From NCBI GenBank assembly GCA_963761735.1, contig CAVXHQ010000003.1, forward strand, positions 744,001 to 808,000: DNA of 64,000 nucleotides. Direction: 5' to 3'. Below are positions 34,926-43,257 of the stretch, one piece after another (position 1 is the first letter of the stretch; every line of letters begins with the position of its first letter). The notes under the pieces were generated by a model that worked only from the letters and a program-made list of their open reading frames with translations, was not told the origin of the DNA and ran no database searches. The position numbers and the translations under genes were made by a program. The stretch is from CAVXHQ01 sp963761735. GTDB lineage: Bacteria; Pseudomonadota; Alphaproteobacteria; Rhodobacterales; Rhodobacteraceae.

Positions 34926-36362
34926 TTGACATCGCGCGGCGCACGGTACTGGAACAGCGGCGCGATCCCGCTGATTGCACCGGACATCCTTGGCACGATC
35001 ATCGCCGAGGTCGCGGACCTGGCCATTGTCGTGACCGAAAAGGGCCGGGTGCTGTCGGTTATCGCAAGCCCGGATCACAGCGGCTATCAGGCCCTCGAAT
35101 CCTACGCCGGCCGCGATATCCGCGAGTGTTTCGCCACGGAAAGCGTCGCGAAATTCAACAGCCGCATCGACGAGTATATCGCTACCGGCGTGACGCCCAA
35201 GGGCATCGAACTCAACCACGCGGACGCCAAGGGCAACTGGGGTTTCCCGGTGCGCTATACCCTGCACCGGATCGGCCCCTCGGGCGAGATCCTGATGCTG
35301 GGCCGCGATCTGCGCCCCGTCGCCGAAATGCAGCAACGTCTCGTGCAGGCGCAACTTTCCCTCGAGCGGGACTATGAGGCGCAGCGCGAGAGCGACACAC
35401 GGTTCCGGGTCGTGATGGAAACCAGTCCCGAGGCGATGGTGTTCGTCAGCCTGTCGAGTGGCAAGATCACGGACGTGAATGCCGCGGCAACCCGTCTGCT
35501 TGCCGTACCGGGAGAGGACGTCGTCGGTCGTGCCTTTGCGCCGGAGCTGGAGTTGAAAAAGCAGAGCGGCGACGTGATGGACGCGCTGATCGGACAGGCG
35601 ATGAGCGAACGGCCCTCGCCTGTGCCGATCATGCTGCGCCGCAGCGCCACGGACGTCACGATAGCGCCTGTGATCTTTCGTGCGGCGGGCCAGCGGCTTA
35701 TGATGTGTCGGATCGCCGAGGACGTCCGCGGCGAGGCCGGCAACGGCAGCGTCACGGCCAACCTGGAAGGGCTGTATCACAACGCCCCCGAGGGTATCGT
35801 CTTTGCCCGCGCCGACGGCACTATCCTGTCGGTCAACGAAGGGTTCCTCGATCTTGTCGATGCCGCGCATGACGCAGGCGTCAAAGGGCGCTCCCTGGCG
35901 GATTTTCTGGCCCGGGGGTCGGTCGACCTCAAGGTCATGACGGAAAATGCCAGCCGGTCGGGCAAGATGCGGATGTTTCCGACCAAGGTGACCGGCGCTT
36001 TCGGAGCGCCCCGGTCTGTCGAGGTGTCGGTCACGACGGTTGCCACGGGCAGCGCGCCGGTGTTCGGATTCGTGCTGCGCGACGCGAGCCGGATGGATCA
36101 GGTTCGCCCGGGGCCGTCGGACGGCACACCGGCTGGCGACAGGTCGGTCATGGAACTCGTCGGGTCCGCCAGCCTCAAGGATATCGTCGCCGAAACCACC
36201 AATGTCGTCGAACGGATGTGCATCGAGACCGCCGTGCAGCTGACGATGAACAACCGCGTGGCCGCCGCCGAAATGCTCGGCCTGTCGCGCCAGTCCCTGT
36301 ATGTGAAATTGCGCAAATACGATCTGCTGAGCCGCGACGATCCGGCGGGTTCCGACAGCTAG
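34926..36362 (+). CDS. ppsR: Transcriptional repressor PpsR/CrtJ
   Basis: PpsR (478 residues) represses bch, crt and other photosystem genes in oxygen. Three PAS regions (about 20-130, 155-265, 280-390) precede a Fis-type helix-turn-helix at about 435-470 ('NNRVAAAEMLGLSRQSLYVKLRKY'). Cysteines at 261 and 432 correspond to the redox-active pair known in R. sphaeroides (Cys251 and Cys424). The start is TTG at 34926 with GGAG about eleven bases upstream; no ATG or GTG fits. Ten matching operators occur in this window. Confidence 0.95.
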   Translation: MTSRGARYWNSGAIPLIAPDILGTIIAEVADLAIVVTEKGRVLSVIASPDHSGYQALESYAGRDIRECFATESVAKFNSRIDEYIATGVTPKGIELNHADAKGNWGFPVRYTLHRIGPSGEILMLGRDLRPVAEMQQRLVQAQLSLERDYEAQRESDTRFRVVMETSPEAMVFVSLSSGKITDVNAAATRLLAVPGEDVVGRAFAPELELKKQSGDVMDALIGQAMSERPSPVPIMLRRSATDVTIAPVIFRAAGQRLMMCRIAEDVRGEAGNGSVTANLEGLYHNAPEGIVFARADGTILSVNEGFLDLVDAAHDAGVKGRSLADFLARGSVDLKVMTENASRSGKMRMFPTKVTGAFGAPRSVEVSVTTVATGSAPVFGFVLRDASRMDQVRPGPSDGTPAGDRSVMELVGSASLKDIVAETTNVVERMCIETAVQLTMNNRVAAAEMLGLSRQSLYVKLRKYDLLSRDDPAGSDS

Positions 36363-36506
36363 ACCTGCATGGGCCCCGGGCCCGTTCGGACCCGAAGCTC
36401 AGCGCGCTTTGGGCGCACCGGCAGGCGTCTGACGGGCTGCGGGCCATGTCGTCGCGACGGATCGCCGATGCAGACTGGCCCGGCAGGGACGCCGGTCGAT
36501 CGCGGG

Positions 36507-37601
36507 TCAGCCCTGTCCGGTATCGTCGCCGGGGATCACCAGATCGAGGCGCACACCATCCTGCGACACGAGGGCCGTCGTTTCGGCCCCCAACCCGGTT
36601 GCCGCGCCGCGCAGCACCTTCATCCCGAGGTTCTCATCCGCCCCGTCGGCAAAACCTGCGCCGTCGTCAGACAGCGTCATGGCATAGGTCCCGTCGGACA
36701 GCACTCTGCCCTCGATCCGGATCTGCCCCGGTGCCCCGCCCGGAAAGCCGTGTTTCACCGAATTCGACACGAATTCATTCACCATGACGCCAAACCCCGA
36801 TGCGCGGCGCGATCCGATCTCGAACTTTTCCATGTCGACGGTCAGGCAGATGTTTTCGGGAAGCTGTGCGCCCATCAACTCGGCCAGCCGGTCCGTCAGC
36901 CGGGACAGGCAAATGCGGTCGTCGTCGCTGCCGCGATACAGTTCGGCATGAAGCGAGGCAACGCCCTCGATATGAAGCAGCGCCTTGTCGAGGGCGGCAC
37001 GGGTCTCATCCTCGCGGGCGGCACGGCGTTGCAGGCGGATCAGCGACGACACCGATTGCAGCGAGTTCTTGGTGCGGTGATCGATTTCCTTGCGCATCAG
37101 ATCCGCGTCCCGCAACGCGCGCGCATGTTCGATCCGCACCATCACCTGCCGCGCCAGCACGCGCAGCGCATCGCGTTGCAACGGCGTCAGACGCCTCGGG
37201 CGGTAATCGAGGACACACAGCGTCCCGATGGCAAGCCCGTTCGGCGCCCGCAACAACGCCCCCGCATAGAACCGCGCCAGCGGCCCGGCACAGACCAGCG
37301 GGTTGTCGCGGGTGCGCGGATCCTCGGCCAGGTCGCCGATCTCGAGGAAATCCTCGGTCGACAGCGCGTGGGCACAGATCGCCATGTCGATCGGCGTCTC
37401 CGCCGTGTCGAACCCGTGCGAGGATTTGAACCATTGCCGGGTATCGTCCACGAGGCTGACGAGCGCCACGGGACAGTCCGTCAGCCCGGCGGCCAGTGCG
37501 GTGATCTCATCGAACTCGACCTCGGGTCTGGTATCGAGGATTTCATACGACAGCAGCGTTTTCAGACGCTCCGGTTCGTTCGGGTGGATACCAGCAAGCA
37601 T
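36507..37601 (-). CDS. GAF-domain HisKA_2/HWE-type sensor histidine kinase
   Basis: A 364-residue soluble histidine kinase. N-terminal GAF domain: 'AALAAGLTDCPVALVSLVDDTRQWFKSSHG' through 'IGTLCVLDYRPRRLTPLQRDAL' (about 25-165). Then the H-box 'EIDHRTKNSLQSVSSLIRLQ' (HisKA_2 family), and an ATPase domain with the N-box 'GVMVNEFVSNSVKHGFPG' and G-box 'LSDDGAGF' and 'GMKVLRGAATGLG'. No membrane segment. No response regulator is adjacent. It lies between ppsR and bchG, not a usual PGC gene; it runs divergently from bchG and shares that PpsR-operator region. Confidence 0.88.
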   Translation of the reverse strand: MLAGIHPNEPERLKTLLSYEILDTRPEVEFDEITALAAGLTDCPVALVSLVDDTRQWFKSSHGFDTAETPIDMAICAHALSTEDFLEIGDLAEDPRTRDNPLVCAGPLARFYAGALLRAPNGLAIGTLCVLDYRPRRLTPLQRDALRVLARQVMVRIEHARALRDADLMRKEIDHRTKNSLQSVSSLIRLQRRAAREDETRAALDKALLHIEGVASLHAELYRGSDDDRICLSRLTDRLAELMGAQLPENICLTVDMEKFEIGSRRASGFGVMVNEFVSNSVKHGFPGGAPGQIRIEGRVLSDGTYAMTLSDDGAGFADGADENLGMKVLRGAATGLGAETTALVSQDGVRLDLVIPGDDTGQG

Positions 37602-37745
37602 ATCGGTGTTGAAATTCCTGAGCAGAAAGAATGGCGCATCATAGCGCCTCCTGCGCGGACGGACACTGTGAAACGAGACGCTGTCAAAGTGATCCGGACA
37701 CCTGACGCCGCGGTGCAGCATCCGCCTGCGACACCGGGGCCAGGG

Positions 37746-37763
37746 TGTCTAGCGAAACTTACA
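37746..37763. promoter_or_regulatory. PpsR/CrtJ operator 1 in kinase/bchG region
   Basis: TGTCTAGCGAAACTTACA, exact TGT-N12-ACA, 17 bases from the second site. It could serve bchG or, at 145 bases, the divergent kinase gene. Confidence 0.8.
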
Positions 37764-37766
37764 CTT

Positions 37767-37780
37767 GTTCGCATGCGAAC
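37767..37780. promoter_or_regulatory. Perfect 14-bp palindrome between the PpsR sites
   Basis: GTTCGCATGCGAAC is its own reverse complement and fills the space between the two PpsR operators. Its regulator is not known. Confidence 0.5.
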
Positions 37781-37798
37781 TGTCAGCTTAGACTGACA
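37781..37798. promoter_or_regulatory. PpsR/CrtJ operator 2 adjoining the bchG start
   Basis: TGTCAGCTTAGACTGACA, exact TGT-N12-ACA, ending two bases before the bchG ATG at 37801. It occupies the place where a Shine-Dalgarno would be. Confidence 0.88.
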
Positions 37799-37800
37799 GC

Positions 37801-38712
37801 ATGAGTCTCGCGGTGGATCACCCCCCAAAGAAACCGGACTGGCCGCACCTGTGGCCACAGCCGCGCGCGATGCTGCGGCTGATCAAACCCGTCACCTGGT
37901 TTCCACCGATGTGGGCCTATCTGTGCGGCGCGGTGTCCTCGGGGGCGGCACCGGGCGGCAACTGGGGCCTCGTGCTGCTGGGCGTCGTCCTTGCCGGGCC
38001 GGTGGTCTGCGGCATGTCACAGGCGGCAAACGACTGGTGCGACCGTCACGTCGACGCCATCAACGAACCCGACCGCCCGATCCCGTCCGGCCGGATTCCG
38101 GGCCGCTGGGGATTGTGGATCGCCCTTGCAATGACGGTCCTGTCGCTGTTCGTGGGCTTTGCCCTCGGCCCCTGGGGCTTTGGCGCGACGATCCTCGGCG
38201 TGGCCGCGGCCTGGGCCTATTCGGCAGAGCCGATCCGCGCCAAGAAATCCGGCTGGTGGGGGCCCGGCCTGTGCGGCCTGGCGTATGAGACATTGCCGTG
38301 GGTCACGGGTGCTGCCGTATTGGCCGGCACGCCGTCCGGGGCGGTTCTGATCATCGCATTGCTCTATGGCCTCGGTGCGCACGGCATCATGACCCTGAAC
38401 GATTTCAAAGCCATCGAGGGCGACCGGCAGATGGGACTGCGGTCCTTGCCGGTCACCCTCGGCCCAGACCGCGCGGCGCGCGTTGCCTGCTGGAATATGG
38501 CGGTGCCGCAGGTCGTCGTGATCGGCCTGCTGTTCGGGTGGGACAAACCTTTCCACGCCCTCGCCATCGCCGTCCTGCTGGCCGTGCAACTGGCCGCCAT
38601 GCGGGTGCTGCTGCGCGAACCGCTGGACCGCGCGATCTGGTATCAGGGTGTCGGCATCCTCTTTTACATCAGCGGCATGATGATTGCCGCGTTCGCACTG
38701 CGAGGCCTGTAA
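37801..38712 (+). CDS. bchG: Bacteriochlorophyll a synthase (esterase)
   Basis: BchG attaches the geranylgeranyl or phytyl tail to bacteriochlorophyllide a. The 303-residue UbiA-family membrane protein has the first Asp motif 'NDWCDRHVDAINEPDRPIPSG' and the second 'LNDFKAIEGDRQMGLRSLPV', and nine or so hydrophobic helices. The ATG at 37801 gives the usual BchG N-terminus but has no Shine-Dalgarno and abuts a PpsR operator, so the message may be leaderless. First gene of bchG-bch2-bchP(-idi). Confidence 0.95.
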   Translation: MSLAVDHPPKKPDWPHLWPQPRAMLRLIKPVTWFPPMWAYLCGAVSSGAAPGGNWGLVLLGVVLAGPVVCGMSQAANDWCDRHVDAINEPDRPIPSGRIPGRWGLWIALAMTVLSLFVGFALGPWGFGATILGVAAAWAYSAEPIRAKKSGWWGPGLCGLAYETLPWVTGAAVLAGTPSGAVLIIALLYGLGAHGIMTLNDFKAIEGDRQMGLRSLPVTLGPDRAARVACWNMAVPQVVVIGLLFGWDKPFHALAIAVLLAVQLAAMRVLLREPLDRAIWYQGVGILFYISGMMIAAFALRGL

Positions 38713-39986
38713 TGCAGCTTTCATGGTTTCAGATCGTGCGCCTCGGCCTGGTGCAGATGGCCCTTGGCGCGATCGTGGTTCTGACGACCTCGACGCTCAA
38801 CCGGCTGATGGTTGTCGAATTATCCTTGCCCGCGGTCCTGCCCGGCGCGCTCGTGGCATTGCACTATGGCATACAGCTGTCGCGCCCCCGCTGGGGCTTC
38901 GCCTCGGACGCGGGCGGCCACCGGACCCGGTGGATCATCGGTGGCATGGCGATCCTGGCGCTGGGCGGCATGGGGGCCGCATGGGGCGTGGCGCTGCTGC
39001 CCGGCCCGCTCGGGCTGACCGTGTCCATCGCCGCCTACGCTCTTATCGGCCTTGGCGTCGGCGCGTCCGGCACCTCGCTGCTGGCGCTTCTGGCGACCGC
39101 AACCGCCGAACACCGCCGCCCCGCCGCCGCCACGATTACCTGGCTGATGATGATCTTTGGCATCGCCCTGACGGCGGGCATCGTCGGCGCCAACCTCGAG
39201 CCGTATTCGCCTGAACGCCTGCTGACCATCGTCGCCATCGTCTGCACCGCCGCCACCCTGCTGACCGTGATCGCGGTCCACGGCATCGAGGCGCGCGTCA
39301 CCCAGCGCCGCGAGCCCGAGCCTGTGCCGTTCATGGTGGGCCTTCGTGACGTCTGGGCAGAGCGCAAGGCGCGCAATTTCACCCTTTTCGTGTTCCTGTC
39401 GATGACCGCCTATTTCATGCAGGAACTTATCCTCGAGCCCTACGCTGGACTCGTATTTGCCTTTACCCCCGGCCAGTCGACGCAACTGTCGAGCCTGCAG
39501 AACGGCGGCACCTTTCTGGGGATGCTGACCGTCGGCATCGCCGCCACCGGCTTTCGCCTCGGCGCGTTGCGCAACTGGGTGATGGCGGGCTGCCTCGGGT
39601 CGGCGACGTCTCTGGCGGTATTGTCGGGCGTTGGACCTACCGGGTCGGCGATGGGCCTGATGGGCGCGACCGGCGCGCTCGGGTTCTTCAACGGGATGTT
39701 CGCCGTCGCGGCCATCGGGTCGATGATGACGCTCGCGGGCACCGGCAAGGGCCGCCGCGAAGGCACGCGCATGGGCCTGTGGGGTGCGGCGCAGGCCGTT
39801 GCCGCCGGGTTCGGCGGGCTGACGGGAGCGGCACTGGTCGACATCCTGCGCGGTCCCCTGCCCGACACCCAGGCCTTCGGCCTGGTGTTCATCTTCGAGG
39901 CCCTGCTGTTCGTTTCCGCTGCCTTCATGGCGGCGCGCGTCATGGAGCGGCCGATAATCAACGCCGCCCTCATTCCGGGAGAATGA
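38712..39986 (+). CDS. PucC-family membrane protein (Bch2/ORF428-like)
   Basis: A 424-residue twelve-helix membrane protein of the PucC/LhaA family: 'TTSTLNRLMVVELSLPAVLPGALVALHY', 'GIQLSRPRWGFASDAGGHRTRWI', 'QELILEPYAGLVFAFTPGQST' and 'GMFAVAAIGSMMTLAGTGKGRREGTRMGLWGA'. It sits between bchG and bchP, the spot of orf428/bch2 in Rhodobacter, where a link to bacteriochlorophyll delivery to light-harvesting complexes is suspected but not proven. Its ATG overlaps the bchG stop (TAATG). Confidence 0.9.
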   Translation: MQLSWFQIVRLGLVQMALGAIVVLTTSTLNRLMVVELSLPAVLPGALVALHYGIQLSRPRWGFASDAGGHRTRWIIGGMAILALGGMGAAWGVALLPGPLGLTVSIAAYALIGLGVGASGTSLLALLATATAEHRRPAAATITWLMMIFGIALTAGIVGANLEPYSPERLLTIVAIVCTAATLLTVIAVHGIEARVTQRREPEPVPFMVGLRDVWAERKARNFTLFVFLSMTAYFMQELILEPYAGLVFAFTPGQSTQLSSLQNGGTFLGMLTVGIAATGFRLGALRNWVMAGCLGSATSLAVLSGVGPTGSAMGLMGATGALGFFNGMFAVAAIGSMMTLAGTGKGRREGTRMGLWGAAQAVAAGFGGLTGAALVDILRGPLPDTQAFGLVFIFEALLFVSAAFMAARVMERPIINAALIPGE

Positions 39987-39989
39987 TGA

Positions 39990-41171
39990 ATGAAATATGA
40001 TGTTATCGTCGTCGGGGGCGGTCCTTCGGGGGCCACCGCCGCGATGGACCTTTGCCGTTCGGGCCACAGCGTCGCCCTGCTGGACCGCGCGGGCCGGATC
40101 AAACCCTGCGGCGGCGCCATCCCGCCCCGCGCGGTGGCCGATTTCGAGATCCCCGAGGATATGATCGTCGCCAGGATCCAGACCGCCCGGATGATTTCGC
40201 CCACCGGACGAAAGGTCGATATCCCGATCGAGAACGGCTATGTCGGCATGGTCGACCGCGAACATTTCGACGAATTCCTGCGGGTTCGCGCCGCCGATGC
40301 AGGGGCAGTGCGCGTCGCCGGCACCTATGTCCGGATCGACCGGGACGGCGATGGCACCCATGTCGTGTACCGCGACAAGGCAACCGGCGACGAGGCCCGC
40401 CTGACGGCGAAGATGGTGATCGGCGCCGACGGCGCGCGGTCAAACGTCGCGCGCGACGAGGTGCCGGGCGCCGAGAAGATTCCCTACGTCATCGCGTACC
40501 ACGAGATCATCGAGGCACCCACAGCCACCGGGGTTTATGATCCCACCCGCTGCGACGTGATCTACGACGGCGCGATCAGCCCGGACTTCTACGGCTGGGT
40601 CTTTCCGCACGGCAAATCCGCCAGCGTCGGCATGGGCAGCATGATCAAGGGCGTCGACCTCAAGCGGGCGACAGCGGTGCTGCGCATGGCCTCGGGCCTG
40701 ACCGACTGCAGGACGATCCGCCGCGAAGGCGCGCCGATCCCGCTGCGGCCGCTGGACCGCTGGGACAACGGGCGCGACGTTGTCCTTGCCGGCGATGCGG
40801 CGGGTGTCGTCGCGCCGTCGTCGGGTGAGGGCATCTATTACGCGATGATGGGCGGGCGCGTGGCCGCAACCGCCGCTGCCGCCAAGTTGCGGACGGGCAT
40901 GATCAAGGACCTGCAACTGGCCCGGAAACTGTTCATGCGCGAGCACAAGCAGGTGTTCAAGGTTCTGGGGATGATGCAGAACGCGTACTATAAATCCGAC
41001 GAGCGGCGCGAGCGATTCGTGTCGCTGTGCCACGATGTCGATGTTCAAAAGCTGACCTTCGAGGCCTATATGAACAAGAAGCTGGTCAAGGCCCGGCCGA
41101 TGGCCCACCTCAAGATCGGGGTCAAGAACCTGTCGCATCTGATGGGCATCGTGCGTCCCACGCACGTGTAG
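39990..41171 (+). CDS. bchP: Geranylgeranyl diphosphate/bacteriochlorophyll reductase
   Basis: BchP saturates three double bonds of the geranylgeranyl tail to phytyl. The 393-residue FAD-dependent protein has 'DVIVVGGGPSGATAAMDLC' at the N-terminus, 'KPCGGAIPPRAV' and the second FAD motif 'VVLAGDAAGVVAPSSGEGIYYAMMGGRVAA'. It starts three bases after the PucC-like gene. The last codons and the TAG stop are the first unit of a 27-bp tandem repeat that continues into the downstream gap. Confidence 0.96.
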   Translation: MKYDVIVVGGGPSGATAAMDLCRSGHSVALLDRAGRIKPCGGAIPPRAVADFEIPEDMIVARIQTARMISPTGRKVDIPIENGYVGMVDREHFDEFLRVRAADAGAVRVAGTYVRIDRDGDGTHVVYRDKATGDEARLTAKMVIGADGARSNVARDEVPGAEKIPYVIAYHEIIEAPTATGVYDPTRCDVIYDGAISPDFYGWVFPHGKSASVGMGSMIKGVDLKRATAVLRMASGLTDCRTIRREGAPIPLRPLDRWDNGRDVVLAGDAAGVVAPSSGEGIYYAMMGGRVAATAAAAKLRTGMIKDLQLARKLFMREHKQVFKVLGMMQNAYYKSDERRERFVSLCHDVDVQKLTFEAYMNKKLVKARPMAHLKIGVKNLSHLMGIVRPTHV

Positions 41172-41283
41172 CAAGTCGTGCGTCCCACGCACGCGTAGTA
41201 AACCGAGCGTCCCACGCACGTGTAAAAGAATGCCGGGCCGACACACGCTTATAAGAAAGTCTGGCCGACGCACGTCCGAACGC
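41149..41283. repeat. Decaying 27-bp tandem repeat at the 3' end of bchP
   Basis: Units start near 41149, 41176, 41203, 41230 and 41257. The first three share GCGTCCCACGCACG (a small palindrome GTGCGTCCCACGCAC) and the last two are diverged. The first unit overlaps the bchP stop codon; the array fills most of the 172-bp bchP-idi gap. Confidence 0.85.
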
Positions 41284-41343
41284 CAAAACGCGCCCGGAAG
41301 ACTGTCAGCGCGCCGTGCCCAAACACCGGAGATATCCACCGAT

Positions 41344-41892
41344 ATGCAGCCTGCAGACGCCTCACCGATCATGATCCCCGCGTGGGTGGACGGGACGCTG
41401 ACGCCGGTGGAAAAGCTGCGCGTGCACCAGCAGGGTCTGCGTCACAAGGCGGTCAGCGTGTTTGTCGTGCGGGATGGCGCGGTCCTGTTGCAACAACGCG
41501 CGCTGTCAAAATACCACACGCCCGGCCTCTGGGCGAATACCTGCTGCACCCATCCGGACTGGGACGAAAACCCCGCCGCATGCGCGGTGCGGCGCCTCGA
41601 CGAAGAACTCGGGATTACCGGGACCGTGCCGGCGTTTCGCGACCGGGTGGAATATCGCGCCGACGTCGGCGGCGGCCTGACCGAGCACGAGGTCGTCGAT
41701 ATATTCGTCGCACAGGCCACCCCGACGATGCCGCTGGCCCCCAATCCGTCCGAAGTCATGGCTGTGCGCTGGGCCCCGCTGGCGACCCTGGCGGACGACG
41801 TGGCGGCGAACCAGGAGGTATTCACCCCCTGGCTGCACATCTATCTGACGCAGCACGCACGCGCCATCTTCGGCGCGGCACAAGGCGTTTAG
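41344..41892 (+). CDS. idi: Isopentenyl-diphosphate delta-isomerase (type I)
   Basis: Idi interconverts IPP and DMAPP and so balances precursors for carotenoids and the phytyl tail. The 182-residue Nudix-type protein has the catalytic Cys in 'LWANTCCTHPDWDENP' and the Nudix-like block 'AVRRLDEELGITG', with 'VEYRADVGGGLTEHEVVDIFVA' carrying the metal-site His and Glu. Location after bchP is as in Rhodobacter (ORF176). Another Met at codon 10 is possible. It is separated from bchP by a repeat array, so co-transcription is uncertain. Confidence 0.95.
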   Translation: MQPADASPIMIPAWVDGTLTPVEKLRVHQQGLRHKAVSVFVVRDGAVLLQQRALSKYHTPGLWANTCCTHPDWDENPAACAVRRLDEELGITGTVPAFRDRVEYRADVGGGLTEHEVVDIFVAQATPTMPLAPNPSEVMAVRWAPLATLADDVAANQEVFTPWLHIYLTQHARAIFGAAQGV

Positions 41893-41896
41893 TGCG

Positions 41897-41998
41897 TGTT
41901 GCGCTCAGTAGGATTCAACTGTTCAGACCGCGACCCGAGGCAGCATTTGCGCAGCGAAACGCGTTCTGGTCGCGGTCTGAATACGATTGTGCGCAACA
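41897..41998. repeat. Nested inverted repeat downstream of idi
   Basis: Outer arms TGTTGCGC (41897-41904) and GCGCAACA (41991-41998); inner arms TTCAGACCGCGACC (41922-41935) and GGTCGCGGTCTGAA (41968-41981), all perfect. It could be a terminator, a structured RNA or a miniature transposable element. The rest of the 468-bp gap to 42360 shows no convincing gene. Confidence 0.65.
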
Positions 41999-42360
41999 GG
42001 CTCTAGCCGACGCTACCGCGCCGAAACAGCATTCGCGCCCCGAACCACCTCGTCCGGTGTCGCCGTCAAGCGAAAGAAACCGCCGACGCCGTGGTCCGGC
42101 AATGCCGGACAGGCAAGCCCGGATGGTCGACGCGGCAGAATTCATCGCCCGTCGGCGCCGTATCGCCGGACCGGAACCCGCGCGAACGGCCCGCCGCTGC
42201 CGGTGACGGCGGTCAGGGCAGGTTGCGAAGGCCGCCGTTCCGCCGCGCAGCGCCGCCAAGGACACGCCCGGTCATCGACCCGCCTCTGGCGGGCGTCACG
42301 TTACATCGTCACCCGATTCTTTCGGTGTTCGACGACGCGGCGCCGGGACGATCGCGGCTG

Positions 42361-43071
42361 TTACGCCGCCTCGGCGGGAGTCTGCGCCCGCCCGCGTCCC
42401 CGGCGCCACGTCACCGACGATGCCCCGACCTGCAGGATCAGCACGACCCCCACCAGTCCGACGAACGGCCACTGGAACCAGTTCGGCTCAGGTGTCTGGC
42501 GGTGAAAATCGAGGAAATGCATGAACAGGAAATAGCCCGTGTGCAGCACCGACAGCCACCACAGAACATAGGTGCCCTGCTGCACGAATTTCCACACCGG
42601 GGTGCCGAGCCACCGCAGGCTGAGATCGTTGGACGTGAGCGCCAGCACCGCACCGTAGAGCAGGGCCAGGACGCCGATCAGATTGGCGAGACCGAAGCCC
42701 TGCTGCACCATGACATACCGCTCCAGACCGGGGTGAAACTCGAATCCGATCAGCCGCATAAGGTCGACATCGACCCAGCCGATCAGGATGATGATGGAAT
42801 GGACCAGTGCCAGCAGGACCGCGTAGATCCCCAGTTCACGCCGGTAGGGCAGGATTTTGGTAAACCGTCGCCACAGACGCGACATCGGCCCGAGCGCCAT
42901 CGCGAACGCGACAAGCACCAGCGAAACGTCTCCGAAGGCGCGGTTCCACCGGTGCATCGGCGACCATTCCGCCCGGCTGTCGAGAAACACGGCCATGAAC
43001 GTGGCCCCCAGCATCAGGACGACGAAGTGACGCAGCCACCAGCGTTTCAGGAAAGGATTGTCTAACTTCAT
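42361..43071 (-). CDS. Ferric reductase-like transmembrane (MsrQ/YedZ-like) protein
   Basis: A 236-residue membrane protein with six hydrophobic segments and several His placed to hold haem b ('LALVHSIIILIGW', 'SVLHTGYFLFMHFLDFH', 'WWLRHFVVLMLG'). It belongs to the ferric-reductase transmembrane superfamily, the membrane part of MsrPQ and NADPH oxidases. No flavin domain or msrP partner is nearby. It lies downstream of dxs, codirectional with puf; function unknown. A longer start (43089) adds six residues. Confidence 0.8.
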   Translation of the reverse strand: MKLDNPFLKRWWLRHFVVLMLGATFMAVFLDSRAEWSPMHRWNRAFGDVSLVLVAFAMALGPMSRLWRRFTKILPYRRELGIYAVLLALVHSIIILIGWVDVDLMRLIGFEFHPGLERYVMVQQGFGLANLIGVLALLYGAVLALTSNDLSLRWLGTPVWKFVQQGTYVLWWLSVLHTGYFLFMHFLDFHRQTPEPNWFQWPFVGLVGVVLILQVGASSVTWRRGRGRAQTPAEAA

Positions 43072-43257
43072 TCTGCCCTCTTGCTGCAATTGCCGCGATG
43101 CGGCTTTGCCGGAACGATCCGGTGCGGCCCGTATACCTGCCCGACCGCCATCGCCAAAGTGGTGGCGGGCACCGCGCCGATAACGATTGCGGGATCGACA
43201 GCCATCGGCGGTCCGTATCGCGGCACAAGGGCCGTCACGATCCCGGCGAGCGGTGGC

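Noticed and set aside
37682..37700. Candidate third PpsR site near the kinase start
   Set aside because: TGT and ACA are 13, not 12, bases apart and the arms do not pair.
42000..42206. Open frame continuing after idi
   Set aside because: Low-complexity Arg/Pro composition and it runs through the nested inverted repeat; no sign of selection as protein.
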